Assembly: GCA_026692865.1 (NCBI GenBank)
Contig: JAPLNI010000060.1
Span: 1 to 64,000, forward strand
Source: Planctomycetota bacterium
GTDB lineage: Bacteria; Planctomycetota; Planctomycetia; Pirellulales; Pirellulaceae
DNA: 64,000 bases
Direction of reading: 5' to 3'
Part shown: positions 26,649 through 35,689 of the stretch, piece by piece
Layout of the letters: each line of letters opens with the position of its first letter
Numbering within the stretch: the first letter of the stretch is position 1
Program-made: the position numbers and the translations under genes
Notes under the pieces: generated by a model
The model's database searches: none
Told to the model about the DNA's origin: nothing
Seen by the model: the letters and a program-made list of their open reading frames with translations, nothing else

Positions 26649-29600
26649 TTGTTCATCCGAGAGTACACCAAAATCCTGATTCCACTATTGATACTGATGG
26701 CAATCCATCGGTTCGTAGTTGCGCCATGGGTTGAGCCCGTTCAGGTGGAGATCTCTCGGTTCCAGCCTACGATGGGGGAAGAGACGTCGGGGGCTTGGTG
26801 GCAGGATTATTTTGTAGAAGGCTCTTGGCAACGCAACTCACCGAAGGTCTTGGAAACTCCCAGGGGAATCTTAGTCTTTAAGAACTGGGAGCAGTTGAGC
26901 GATACTCGTTGGAGAATATCTCCATTAACGATCTTGATACCGCAGGGGGATTCAAGTGGAATGACGGTGGCTAACGGTACAAATGAAACCGCGGCAGCCA
27001 ATGTTCCTGCTCGTCGAGCCATCTTCGTCGAGAATCCGCAAGGAGCAGAGATTCAGTTTCGCGAAGCGATCGACTTGACGAGCGGCAAGCCTCCTCCACC
27101 GGTGGTGGGCGGGCAGTTGAATGGCCCTATTCGCATCTACGCTCCCCCGCGAGCCTCAGGAGAAGACGAACTACTTATTGACACTCGCGATTTGCGAATT
27201 GATCGCAAGATGATCAGTACGACTCAGGCTGTCACGATGAAGATTGGTCGCAGTCGAATCGAGGGTCGTGACCTTTCGATTCACTTGGATAACTCGCTAC
27301 TTGCAACAGGTGATAAATCGGGTCCCAAGGAAGAGTCTCCTTTCGAAGGGCTGGATTTTCTAGAGCTAATCTATGTGGACAGAGTCGATATTGATTTGCC
27401 GCCAGGTGGCATATTTGGGAATTCCCAGAAAGACGAAGTTGAGCGAGCCAACATGACAGCCCGAGCAGAAGTGCTGTGCGATAATGCATTTCGATTCGAC
27501 TTCCATCGCTCGCAAGCGACGCTCAGTGGGAACGTACGACTGCGTCACATGGTCGACGGGTTACCGGAAGATATCTTTCAAAGCGAAACGCTTAACCTCC
27601 ATTTCAAATGGCAGGGAGAGTGGTCGATCGATACGATCGAAGCGATGGGCGCTAACGGTGTTGCGGTGGATGATCCGACGCGATGGGTTCGTCTGGAAGC
27701 ACCAAGCTTGAAGGCTCGCGGACAGGGTCGCTGGTTCAAATTGGATATGAACCAAGGACGTGTAGCGATTGCTAATCATCTTCCCGCGATTCCTGCAACT
27801 GATTCCACGCAAGTTTATCTCCAGCAAGATTCCATGCAGGTATGGTCCCCGGAAATTGAGTATGAGAGCGAAATGCTGAAGGGGGATCGCATTCAAAAGA
27901 GCAACCAAAATGTTGATGGTTCTTCCGTTGTCGGTAACGCTGCTAAAGCGTCGCAACCGCCAACGCGACTTGGGAAATTGTGGTCTGCAGGGCCTGGGCA
28001 GGCATTGCTTGCGTCTGAAATTGGAGATCAATGGCGTTTGTCATGGGCAGAAAGTCTTCAATTGCAACCCGAGGGGGAACACGACCGCCTATCGGTTGTT
28101 GGAAGCGCTAATGCCCGAAGCGAGACTCAAGGGAGATTCTCTGCCGAGAAACTGGATGTTTTGCTTGCGAGTTTATCGCCGGAGATCATTGAAGAATTGG
28201 CTGCGAATCAGCCTGGTAACAAGCCCAATTCGGTCGTCCCCAAGTGGCTTCACGCAACTGGCAAAACGATCATCCACTCACCGCAACTTCGTGCCCAAGT
28301 ATCCGACATTCAGGTTTGGTTTAGTTATCCAGACATCGAAGCGGTTGAAGCACTTTTGAAGGATGAATCTCCACAGGGACGTACGGCTCGATTGATGAGA
28401 AACCAACCGATTCGACGCGCCGCGGTGGCTTCCTCGCAACCTACACATGCAGCCGCATCACCGATCGGTACAGCGTTGTCGGGATTGGCTGGTGTCGCGC
28501 GTAGTGTTGGTGGAGATGGGCTTCAAATTGCACAGAATAATGATTCGACAAATAATCTGGCAGAGAATCGAGGCACTGCGGTCGGTGAAAGCTCGATTGG
28601 TAATCCTATTCCGATGCCCGGCAGGTTTGCTGTGAATCAAACTGCCGCTTTTCCAGAGTTGCCGATGAACGTTACCGGAGATACGTTAATCGCCAAAGTA
28701 TCGAACAGCCAGCTTGGAACCGTTATTGACGATCTGTTGTTGAGCGGCATGGTTACGGTAACGAGAGATCAGGTTTCAAGAGACTCGGCAATGCCGCTGA
28801 CGATCACCGGAAACGAATTACGGATCGATACTTCTGATGGTGGTCAGTTGGATGCAACAGTCTCTGGAATGCCCGCGAAGCTCGCGATCGGTGATGCCGC
28901 GTTATCAGGGCCTGAGGTGCGTTTCAATCAACGCAGTCAAACTGTGTGGATCGATAAGCCAGGAGTGTTTCGGCTCCCTGTTTCGGCGATGCGTGATATG
29001 AGTCCAAGCAAAGGTGCTCCATCGGTCGCTTCCAATGGTTTAGGTAGATTCGCTTCGACGGTTTCTTCGCCCGCACCGCAATTACTCCCCGGAGTTGGAT
29101 CGCCGAATCGCGAAAGTTGGATCGAACCACCCGAGGTCGCTTGGAATGGGAGAATGGTATTTGATGGGCGGGTTGCGAGGATGGATGGGGGAGTTCAAAT
29201 CACTGGAAGAGTGCAAACGGAGATCGATACGATTTGGCACTTAATGGGGAATGCTTCCGAGATGCGTGTCGAACTGAAAGCACCGGTCCGTCTGGCGGCT
29301 TCCACGACACCGGAGGATGGGACGTCGCAATCCGGAAATGCGGAAGTCAATCGAATCAGTCTGATTGATCGCGTCGACATCAAAGCAGCGCAAACAGACA
29401 GTCGCGGTAATCGTCGCTCCCTAGAACATCTCCAGGTTCCGGAGCTTGTTTTCATCGTGCCAGAGGAGAGGTTTGTTTCAACCGGTCCGGGCGAAGTCAG
29501 GAGTCGACGCATCGCCGAATCAAACCCGGACGCGTCGAAAAGCGATCCCTTTGGAACAGGGCGGACTGCGTCCTCTGGCTCGCAGATAAATCTTCAGTGC

Positions 29601-30218
29601 GTGCACCTAGCGTTTCAAGGACGTATGGAAGGCTTTATCGGTAAGCAGCAAGTGACCTTCTACGATCGCGTAGAGGCGATCCTGGGAGACATTCTTACTT
29701 GGGAGAGCGGATTGGATGTCCACAAAGTCGATCAGCTGCCTCTTGGGAACACTCGCATGTATTGTGACGAGCTGAGTGTCTACAACGAATCGTCGCTCAC
29801 GTATAACCAGGCAGCACTACTTCAAAATGGACAAAGCAATCAGACGTCGTGGGTTGTGAAAGGGAACGGGCAAGTATCCGTCGATAGCCACAACGAGAAA
29901 GGCCATGTTTCCATTCAAGCTCAAGCAGTTTCTTATGCCGGCTTGTATAGTAAATTGAGCTTGGAAGGTTCGCCCGGTAGTCCTGCACGCGTTCGTCAAT
30001 ATGATCCACGCAACATAACAGGCAACTCGCAGATCGAGACAAGTATCAGCAGTGGTTGGATCAATCTGAAGACTGGAGAATCGCAGCTAGGTATCTCACG
30101 CGTTACGGGCGACCTTGAAAGCATCCAAAAAGGCCTCAACAAGCAGTCTCCTTCAGCACCCAGCAACAACTTAGTTCCATCAGCTCGCGATTCGTACCCG
30201 CTTCGCGCAAGAAACTAA
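26649..30218 (+). CDS. LptC/LptA-like envelope protein, 1189 aa
   Basis: Begins at TTG 26649 with one N-terminal membrane anchor (YTKILIPLLILMAIHRFVVA), then a very long extracytoplasmic part rich in beta strands. Segments such as IRIYAPPRASGEDELLIDTR, AVTMKIGRSRIEGRDLSIHL, LCDNAFRFDFHRSQATLSGN and CDELSVYNESSLTYNQAALL resemble LptC/OstA(LptA) repeats, which carry lipopolysaccharide across the periplasm. A Ser/Pro-rich stretch lies mid-protein (about 590-650). LptA is about 180 residues and LptC about 190, so this would be several such modules in one chain, as has been seen as OstA-like giants in planctomycetes. Function is inferred. ATG 26697 is an alternative start but would remove part of the anchor. 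Single gene, convergent with the ROK kinase. Confidence 0.65.
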   Translation: MFIREYTKILIPLLILMAIHRFVVAPWVEPVQVEISRFQPTMGEETSGAWWQDYFVEGSWQRNSPKVLETPRGILVFKNWEQLSDTRWRISPLTILIPQGDSSGMTVANGTNETAAANVPARRAIFVENPQGAEIQFREAIDLTSGKPPPPVVGGQLNGPIRIYAPPRASGEDELLIDTRDLRIDRKMISTTQAVTMKIGRSRIEGRDLSIHLDNSLLATGDKSGPKEESPFEGLDFLELIYVDRVDIDLPPGGIFGNSQKDEVERANMTARAEVLCDNAFRFDFHRSQATLSGNVRLRHMVDGLPEDIFQSETLNLHFKWQGEWSIDTIEAMGANGVAVDDPTRWVRLEAPSLKARGQGRWFKLDMNQGRVAIANHLPAIPATDSTQVYLQQDSMQVWSPEIEYESEMLKGDRIQKSNQNVDGSSVVGNAAKASQPPTRLGKLWSAGPGQALLASEIGDQWRLSWAESLQLQPEGEHDRLSVVGSANARSETQGRFSAEKLDVLLASLSPEIIEELAANQPGNKPNSVVPKWLHATGKTIIHSPQLRAQVSDIQVWFSYPDIEAVEALLKDESPQGRTARLMRNQPIRRAAVASSQPTHAAASPIGTALSGLAGVARSVGGDGLQIAQNNDSTNNLAENRGTAVGESSIGNPIPMPGRFAVNQTAAFPELPMNVTGDTLIAKVSNSQLGTVIDDLLLSGMVTVTRDQVSRDSAMPLTITGNELRIDTSDGGQLDATVSGMPAKLAIGDAALSGPEVRFNQRSQTVWIDKPGVFRLPVSAMRDMSPSKGAPSVASNGLGRFASTVSSPAPQLLPGVGSPNRESWIEPPEVAWNGRMVFDGRVARMDGGVQITGRVQTEIDTIWHLMGNASEMRVELKAPVRLAASTTPEDGTSQSGNAEVNRISLIDRVDIKAAQTDSRGNRRSLEHLQVPELVFIVPEERFVSTGPGEVRSRRIAESNPDASKSDPFGTGRTASSGSQINLQCVHLAFQGRMEGFIGKQQVTFYDRVEAILGDILTWESGLDVHKVDQLPLGNTRMYCDELSVYNESSLTYNQAALLQNGQSNQTSWVVKGNGQVSVDSHNEKGHVSIQAQAVSYAGLYSKLSLEGSPGSPARVRQYDPRNITGNSQIETSISSGWINLKTGESQLGISRVTGDLESIQKGLNKQSPSAPSNNLVPSARDSYPLRARN

Positions 30219-30316
30219 AAAGCAAGTGGACTGCAGATCAACGGCTGTCGATTGATACTGCTAAGGCTTGTGACTGCACGTGACGTTGAGGTTATATACT
30301 TTCATCTGCAACGTTT

Positions 30317-31321
30317 TTAGACGACCGGCACTGGAATGGCGAGATCGTTTGCGAATGATTTAAATGCCCAAGCAGCAGCGCCCATTGCGCCGGCATCATC
30401 ACCCAATGCGGCGATTCGAACATCAAACGTTTCTTCATAGCACTCCATGACGCTACGTTTGGCGACTCGTCTCACTTCTTCAACATAAATTTCGGGTACC
30501 GCTTCAACTAAACCGCCACCCAGGATGATTACATCGGGGGAAAGAACATGCACGATGTTTGCGACTCCGTAACCAACTTGCTGTGCGGCAAGACGGACGA
30601 CACGTTCAATTGACTTGTCGCCATTCTTGATCGCTTGTGCAATGGTCTTACTTCGCACATTGATAATGTCTGTTCCACCAAGCTTGAGAAGCTCGGGGGC
30701 TTCACCACGATAGGCAAGCTTCACGCATTCGGCGGCAATCGATAGTCGGCTGGCTTCGCACTCCAGTGTTCCTGACATGTCGACTCCACTTGAGCGGCTA
30801 GTCGACGCGATCTTCATGTGGCCAATTTCCATTGCAGAAAGCTTTACGCCTCGGAGTATACGGCCATCGTGGACACATCCACCGCCGATGCCGGTGCCTG
30901 GGAAAACACCTACAACGCAGAATGCATTGATCGCAGCGCCAAACCGAAATTCTCCATAGACTCCTGCGTCGACATCATTCATCACGATAACCGGGCAACC
31001 GAATTTTTTTTCCAGAAATTCGCCTATGGCGACTCGTTTCCATCCCAAATTTGGTGCGATGCAAACGATCCCTTTGTCGAGTTCAATCGGCCCAGGGCAC
31101 CCGATTCCGATACCGGCTAGTTGATCCACTGTAATCAGCGAGTCCGTGAGGGTCTCTTGGATGAGATCAGCGATTCTGTCTTGCCCAGCAACTACACCTT
31201 CCATCCCTTTTGTTTTTTTTCGCTTCCTCATCACGACTTGGAATTGATCATCGAAAAGCACCGATAACATTTTGGTACCACCAAGATCAAAGCCAAGCCA
31301 ATATTTCTTTATTTCGCTCAC
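30317..31321 (-). CDS. ROK-family sugar kinase (glucokinase-like)
   Basis: A 334-residue ROK kinase from GTG 31319-31321 (VSEIKKYWLGFDLGGTKMLS). The ATP loop DLGGTK, GIGIGCPGPI, the catalytic Asp in NDVDAGVYGEF, GTGIGGGC and ILGGGLVEAVPEI are all present. The ROK zinc site (CxCGxxGC after GH) is not conserved: after EIGHMKIAS the family Cys cluster is replaced by SRSSGVDMSGTLEC, so zinc binding may be absent. Phosphorylates a hexose, probably glucose. The open frame extends 45 codons upstream without family similarity. Confidence 0.88.
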   Translation of the reverse strand: MSEIKKYWLGFDLGGTKMLSVLFDDQFQVVMRKRKKTKGMEGVVAGQDRIADLIQETLTDSLITVDQLAGIGIGCPGPIELDKGIVCIAPNLGWKRVAIGEFLEKKFGCPVIVMNDVDAGVYGEFRFGAAINAFCVVGVFPGTGIGGGCVHDGRILRGVKLSAMEIGHMKIASTSRSSGVDMSGTLECEASRLSIAAECVKLAYRGEAPELLKLGGTDIINVRSKTIAQAIKNGDKSIERVVRLAAQQVGYGVANIVHVLSPDVIILGGGLVEAVPEIYVEEVRRVAKRSVMECYEETFDVRIAALGDDAGAMGAAAWAFKSFANDLAIPVPVV

Positions 31322-31503
31322 TTCAACATCGTTTCTTACAATACAGAGGATGTGGTCGACCGTTAGATATTTGCTGTCGAAGAATTGGACAGCGAGATTA
31401 CCGTCAAACGAATTGTACTCCGGAATCTTATCGGAAAAATCGCGTTGTATCGCCACTATCTAGTGATTTTAGGTCACTTATCTAGCAAAACCATCAACGG
31501 CGG

Positions 31504-31533
31504 CTTGACAGCCACAGACCAACGTTAGTGTAA
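31504..31533 (+). promoter_or_regulatory. Sigma70-type promoter for the small lipoprotein gene
   Basis: TTGACA (31504-31509) and TGTAAT (31528-31533) are separated by 18 bp. The -35 is consensus and the -10 has one mismatch. It lies about 75 nt before the ATG at 31609. Confidence 0.6.
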
Positions 31534-31608
31534 TAGAGAGAGTTGTTCGATTCGGTTCGGGCAACGTCTAGCCTTTTGTGATTTACTTTAAGTTTGAAGG
31601 ATTTTGAT

Positions 31609-31785
31609 ATGAATCGTAGTTTTGCAGCTTTTCTTCTAGTTCTTAGCACGTTTGCTATCACCGGTTGCGATTCAGGTGGAGACGTTATTCCTGATGAAGC
31701 TGGTGGTGGTCCTGTGATGACTGCAGCCGAGCAAGCTGAATTGGATGCATACTCGAAGTCGCAAGCACAACAGCCGCAACCGTAG
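31609..31785 (+). CDS. Small lipoprotein, 58 aa
   Basis: Starts at ATG 31609 (GAAGGA about 9 nt upstream). Signal FAAFLLVLSTFAITGC ends in a lipobox ITGC, so Cys is lipidated; the mature peptide is an acidic/Gly segment and an Ala/Gln tail (AAEQAELDAYSKSQ). Short lipoproteins like this are common in planctomycetes and have no known function. It sits between a promoter at 31504 and a terminator at 31852, so it forms its own transcription unit. An in-frame TTG at 31594 would only add five residues. Confidence 0.75.
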   Translation: MNRSFAAFLLVLSTFAITGCDSGGDVIPDEAGGGPVMTAAEQAELDAYSKSQAQQPQP

Positions 31786-31851
31786 TATCGGAACTACATT
31801 CGATCTCAGGCTACGCTAGTTGCACAACGCGATTAGATTGTTTGTGTAGAC

Positions 31852-31889
31852 ACCTCGGACCTCACTTGTGAATCGTCCGAGGTTTTTTT
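31852..31889 (+). terminator. Rho-independent terminator after the lipoprotein gene
   Basis: ACCTCGGAC (31852-31860) pairs with GTCCGAGGT (31875-31883), a 9-bp stem with a 14-nt loop, followed by a run of six T. Canonical. The rest of 31890-32153 shows no gene. Confidence 0.85.
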
Positions 31890-32153
31890 GCGGACATTCG
31901 TGCTCGCCGACTCAACCGCAGACCATAGTCTGGGTTTGCTATTTTGCCACGAGCTTGATTCGGCCAAACTTCCATTTTGATGTAAGCCACTTTTCAGCAG
32001 AGATCTATTAGACTTCGTTTCTCAATGTGATTGCGAAGCTCGCTCTGCCTGAAATCCTGGGAGTGATCGCGCTATGCATAGGCGATACGTTTGCGGAACC
32101 ATGCGACTATTTGTTCAGCAACAGTGGTCCTAGGAGCGAGCTGCTTACAAATG

Positions 32154-35100
32154 CTAAGCAGCCCGATTGCGAGCGGTCGCGGGCTGGGGCTCATCTGTTC
32201 GCGTCATGCGTCGCCATTGGTAACGCGCGATAAGCCACCAGCGACTTATCGAATTACGCCCCGAGTTTGGCTCAAACACGCTACCGAGTGGGCTAGCAAG
32301 TATCGATGGCAACAGAACTAATTCTGAAATAACTCCCGCGATAAGGATCGTAAGCATCAACCAACCAAATCTTTGCGTTGGCGTAAACGTGCTGAAGGCA
32401 AAGACAGATAGCCCGATCCCTGATATCAACGCGGCTTGAAGCGTTGGTGTAGCGCAACGTCGATAGGACGATATAATCGCTTTGTTTCGATTTTGGAGTT
32501 TATCCAAATCGCTTCGGAACCACGACAAGAAGTGGATCGTATCGTCGACAGCAACACCCAAGGCGATGCTGGCAGACATCATGGATCCGATATCGATTGC
32601 TATATTCAGCCACCCCATCGCACCGAAGATCACGACAACTGGAACTACGTTTGGCAACATCGCGACGGCGCCGGCGCGGATGCTACGCGACACAAGCATC
32701 ATTAGTGGCGTGATTGTTAAAAATGACCACAGGGTGCTTTCCACAAGGCTTTGCAGCAGAGCACGCTGGGCCTTGTAAACGATCGGAACGACACCAGTAT
32801 AAACCGCCGATAGCCAAGTCGCATTGTCTGCTGCCAAGATTGATGAGGCCTTGGGGGCGTTGACTAGCGGCGAGTCGGCATCCAGATCGACTACCTTGTT
32901 TACGGCCCACTGAATCGTTCGTGAGTCGCTATCGGAGAAATTTCCAGAGAGTACAACTCCATCGAGTTGATTTAATTGCTGGAGACTAATGACGGGCACG
33001 GACGCAGGATCAGCTTCACCGCGAATGACTTTGATTCTTGCTTTGACAAGAAGAGATTCCAATGCAGCAACTGTTGCAGCATGTTTTTCAGAGCGTTCAC
33101 CATCTAGGTAGGGCCGATCCCAAAGATAGACTTTTGAACCGCTATATTTTTGTTCTGGGCTCCAGCTTGCAAGCTGCTTCAACACATGGACTCGCTGCTG
33201 ATGAGCGATCATGATCGGTTCGACGCGATCACGAAGTTCATGCACAAAATTACCGTAGTCAACACCTTCAAAGGCTGCCACGCGGAGCGATATTCTCCAA
33301 AGTTCACTGCCGTCCTTTTCGTCGATCCTTAAAAACCCACTGTCGATGAAGGCGTCTCGAGAAGAAGTGAGTCTCGTGTTGTAAGCCATCCGTTGGATGA
33401 AGCTTCCGGTGTCGCCTGAAACAGACGGAAACGAAGGTGAAAAATTGGCAGCAGATAAACTCTTGCCGACAATGTTTGTGCCTTTTGCCCCGAACTGAGA
33501 TTCAATCAAATCTTGAATCAATGCGGTTGTTTCCATGCGTTCTAAGAATGTCAGTCTATACAAATCTTCTGCGTTGGAATCCGCATTCCTAACCCCAGTG
33601 GCTTGTGAGTCGCGGTTGAATCGGATGACGATTTCAAGCGGTACTAATCGACCGATGTGCGTCTCAAGCCAACGATAATCCTGTAAAATTCTCGCACGCG
33701 AATCAAAGAGCTCTAATAAATCGATACTGGTCCGCGTGAAGACTAATCCATAGCTGATAAAGCCTGTAATGGCGACGCAGGCAAAACCGACGGCGGCATA
33801 GTTCTTTACGACAAACGTTCCGAACATCGTCCAGAATTTTTCGGATGTAGTTACTGGTTCCGAGAGCTCGCGGCTATCGTCTTCGCTCGGGTCTTTTATG
33901 AGTCCAACCCACTTTCGACCGAAACCAATCATGTGAAGGATTGTTGGCAAGAAGAGGAATTGAACTCCGACAAGTACGATCACGCCTGCTGCAGCATAAA
34001 TTCCAAACTTCCTGATAGGAACCAATTCACTGGCGTAAAGCGAACCTAAACCGATAGCTGTCGTCGCGCTGCAAAGGATGGCTGGTTTAAACGCATGGAC
34101 AACCGCGCGTTCGATCGCGCCATCGAGTCCATGTTCGATGACTGCATCTCGATAATAATTTATGAAGTGTACAGCACCAGATATTGAGAGCACATACACA
34201 AGGGCTGGCATCGATAAAACGATCGCGTCGACAGTCTCGCCGGTTATATAGATGATTGCCAGCGCCAGTGCAGCGCTGACAATTCCACAGAAGAAAACGA
34301 CCATGGTCAACACTATGCTACGCAGTGACCACCATGCGAGCCCAATACCAAGCAGCGCTGAGGCACCGGCAAGCCGAACAAGAGTTCGTTCTCCTTCTTC
34401 ATCGATCGCAACGTTGTCGACCGGCGGTCCGCCCATGCGGAAGTCCTCTTCGGGGATCCCGGCGGCTGCTACTGCTCGTCGGATAACCCCAGGCGGAACG
34501 TTCGGACGGAAGATTCGCATTTGTCCGCGTCCAAGGACCAGCTTCAGCTTTTTCGAAGCATCAGGAGTCAGACTAACAACCAAGCACGTTTGGCGTCCGT
34601 CCGGTCCAATCAAGGAGCCCGTCAAACGCTTCACGGCTTCGTCGTAAGGAACGCTGGATGGGGCTGCTGTAAGCTGCTCAATCATCTGGCGACCCGTCAT
34701 TACCGACTTTACGAATAGCCGGGTTTCGGCAACGTCTAAGCTTTCCGAGCCTGCTTCGGATTTTAATTCATCTTGAGTCGACGTATTCAAGCCCTGGCTT
34801 AGGAACTTAGCAACTGCCTCAATACGCGGATCGTCGGGTTTCGCATCTGGCAAAGCAGGATCGTCGCCCAGTTTGCAACCTTCCCAACTTAACAAGACAA
34901 ATTGATCTGTCGGGAAATTTTTTCGAAACCAAGCCAGCTCGTGCGTCTCGTCAAAAGTCTTTGGTAGCCAGTCTTCAACCTTGTTGATATTGCTTTGAAC
35001 CGCTTTAGCGGCACCAAAGAATGCAAAAGGAACAAAGAGTAGCGTGACGCCTAAAATCCAATGCCCCCAGCGGTCGTAGAAACTCCGCTTTGGTTTGTTT

Positions 35101-35249
35101 GGTGGGTTGGATGCTGCTGGGTCTTCGAAAGGCTTCATCGGAACCACATGAGATGACGACGCGAAGTTGCTTGAGGACTTCTGGCGAGCAGATCGTCCTC
35201 GAAACGGAACTGTAGTTTGGTCATCAGATGGGTTTTCCGGTAGCAGCAT
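32154..35249 (-). CDS. RND-superfamily / MMPL transporter
   Basis: A 1031-residue RND-type protein from ATG 35247-35249. Two sets of transmembrane segments are separated by large extracytoplasmic loops: a first segment WILGVTLLFVPFAFFGAAKA, then the five-helix block starting GIGLAWWSLRSIVLTMVVFF, and the same arrangement in the second half (TLWSFLTITPLMMLVSR ... ALGVAVDDTIHFLSW). The conserved GxxxDDTIHF helix-4 motif is present. Related to MMPL, HpnN and sterol-sensing-domain exporters; lipid or hopanoid export is possible but unproven. No membrane-fusion or outer-membrane partner is adjacent. An upstream TTG (35333) adds 28 residues without signal character. Confidence 0.88.
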   Translation of the reverse strand: MLLPENPSDDQTTVPFRGRSARQKSSSNFASSSHVVPMKPFEDPAASNPPNKPKRSFYDRWGHWILGVTLLFVPFAFFGAAKAVQSNINKVEDWLPKTFDETHELAWFRKNFPTDQFVLLSWEGCKLGDDPALPDAKPDDPRIEAVAKFLSQGLNTSTQDELKSEAGSESLDVAETRLFVKSVMTGRQMIEQLTAAPSSVPYDEAVKRLTGSLIGPDGRQTCLVVSLTPDASKKLKLVLGRGQMRIFRPNVPPGVIRRAVAAAGIPEEDFRMGGPPVDNVAIDEEGERTLVRLAGASALLGIGLAWWSLRSIVLTMVVFFCGIVSAALALAIIYITGETVDAIVLSMPALVYVLSISGAVHFINYYRDAVIEHGLDGAIERAVVHAFKPAILCSATTAIGLGSLYASELVPIRKFGIYAAAGVIVLVGVQFLFLPTILHMIGFGRKWVGLIKDPSEDDSRELSEPVTTSEKFWTMFGTFVVKNYAAVGFACVAITGFISYGLVFTRTSIDLLELFDSRARILQDYRWLETHIGRLVPLEIVIRFNRDSQATGVRNADSNAEDLYRLTFLERMETTALIQDLIESQFGAKGTNIVGKSLSAANFSPSFPSVSGDTGSFIQRMAYNTRLTSSRDAFIDSGFLRIDEKDGSELWRISLRVAAFEGVDYGNFVHELRDRVEPIMIAHQQRVHVLKQLASWSPEQKYSGSKVYLWDRPYLDGERSEKHAATVAALESLLVKARIKVIRGEADPASVPVISLQQLNQLDGVVLSGNFSDSDSRTIQWAVNKVVDLDADSPLVNAPKASSILAADNATWLSAVYTGVVPIVYKAQRALLQSLVESTLWSFLTITPLMMLVSRSIRAGAVAMLPNVVPVVVIFGAMGWLNIAIDIGSMMSASIALGVAVDDTIHFLSWFRSDLDKLQNRNKAIISSYRRCATPTLQAALISGIGLSVFAFSTFTPTQRFGWLMLTILIAGVISELVLLPSILASPLGSVFEPNSGRNSISRWWLIARYQWRRMTRTDEPQPATARNRAA

Positions 35250-35403
35250 TTTTGATTTTTCGGCAACTCTGGGCCTACTTACCCAGAATTCTTGTCGGAA
35301 CAATTTGACTTTTCGAAAATCTCCTATCCTCAAACTGCCGAATCACGTATTATTACCGTATTGAAACTTTGTCTCAACATCGTTCGCGGTTAACATTTAG
35401 CAA

Positions 35404-35640
35404 ATGAACACAACTCTCGACAAATTGATTAAAGGCGTGATCGCTCTCGTACGAGACGTCGAAGGCGAAGATCCGACATCGATGCGATTAATGGAAATTG
35501 GTTTTATTGCTGGCCAATCAGTGGCACGAACCGGTCAGGCTCCGACTGGCGATCCCATCGAGTATTCCGTTGGGGGCTCCCGAGTCGGACTCAGGAAATC
35601 GGAAGCAGCTCGAATCATTGTCCAGGTTCCGGCTATCTAG
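35404..35640 (+). CDS. feoA: FeoA-type ferrous iron transport protein
   Basis: A 78-residue SH3-like FeoA: LRLMEIGFIAGQSV-type core (here MRLMEIGFIAGQSVARTGQA), a following DPIEYSVGGSRVGLRKSEA and a final strand ARIIVQV. It stimulates FeoB. It begins with ATG, 49 bp before feoB, so the two are one operon. A Fur-type box upstream could not be recognised in 35334-35403. Confidence 0.93.
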   Translation: MNTTLDKLIKGVIALVRDVEGEDPTSMRLMEIGFIAGQSVARTGQAPTGDPIEYSVGGSRVGLRKSEAARIIVQVPAI

Positions 35641-35689
35641 TTTCGGCCAAGGCTTTCCTCCTCGATTGCACTCAAGCTTGGTTCCGTAA

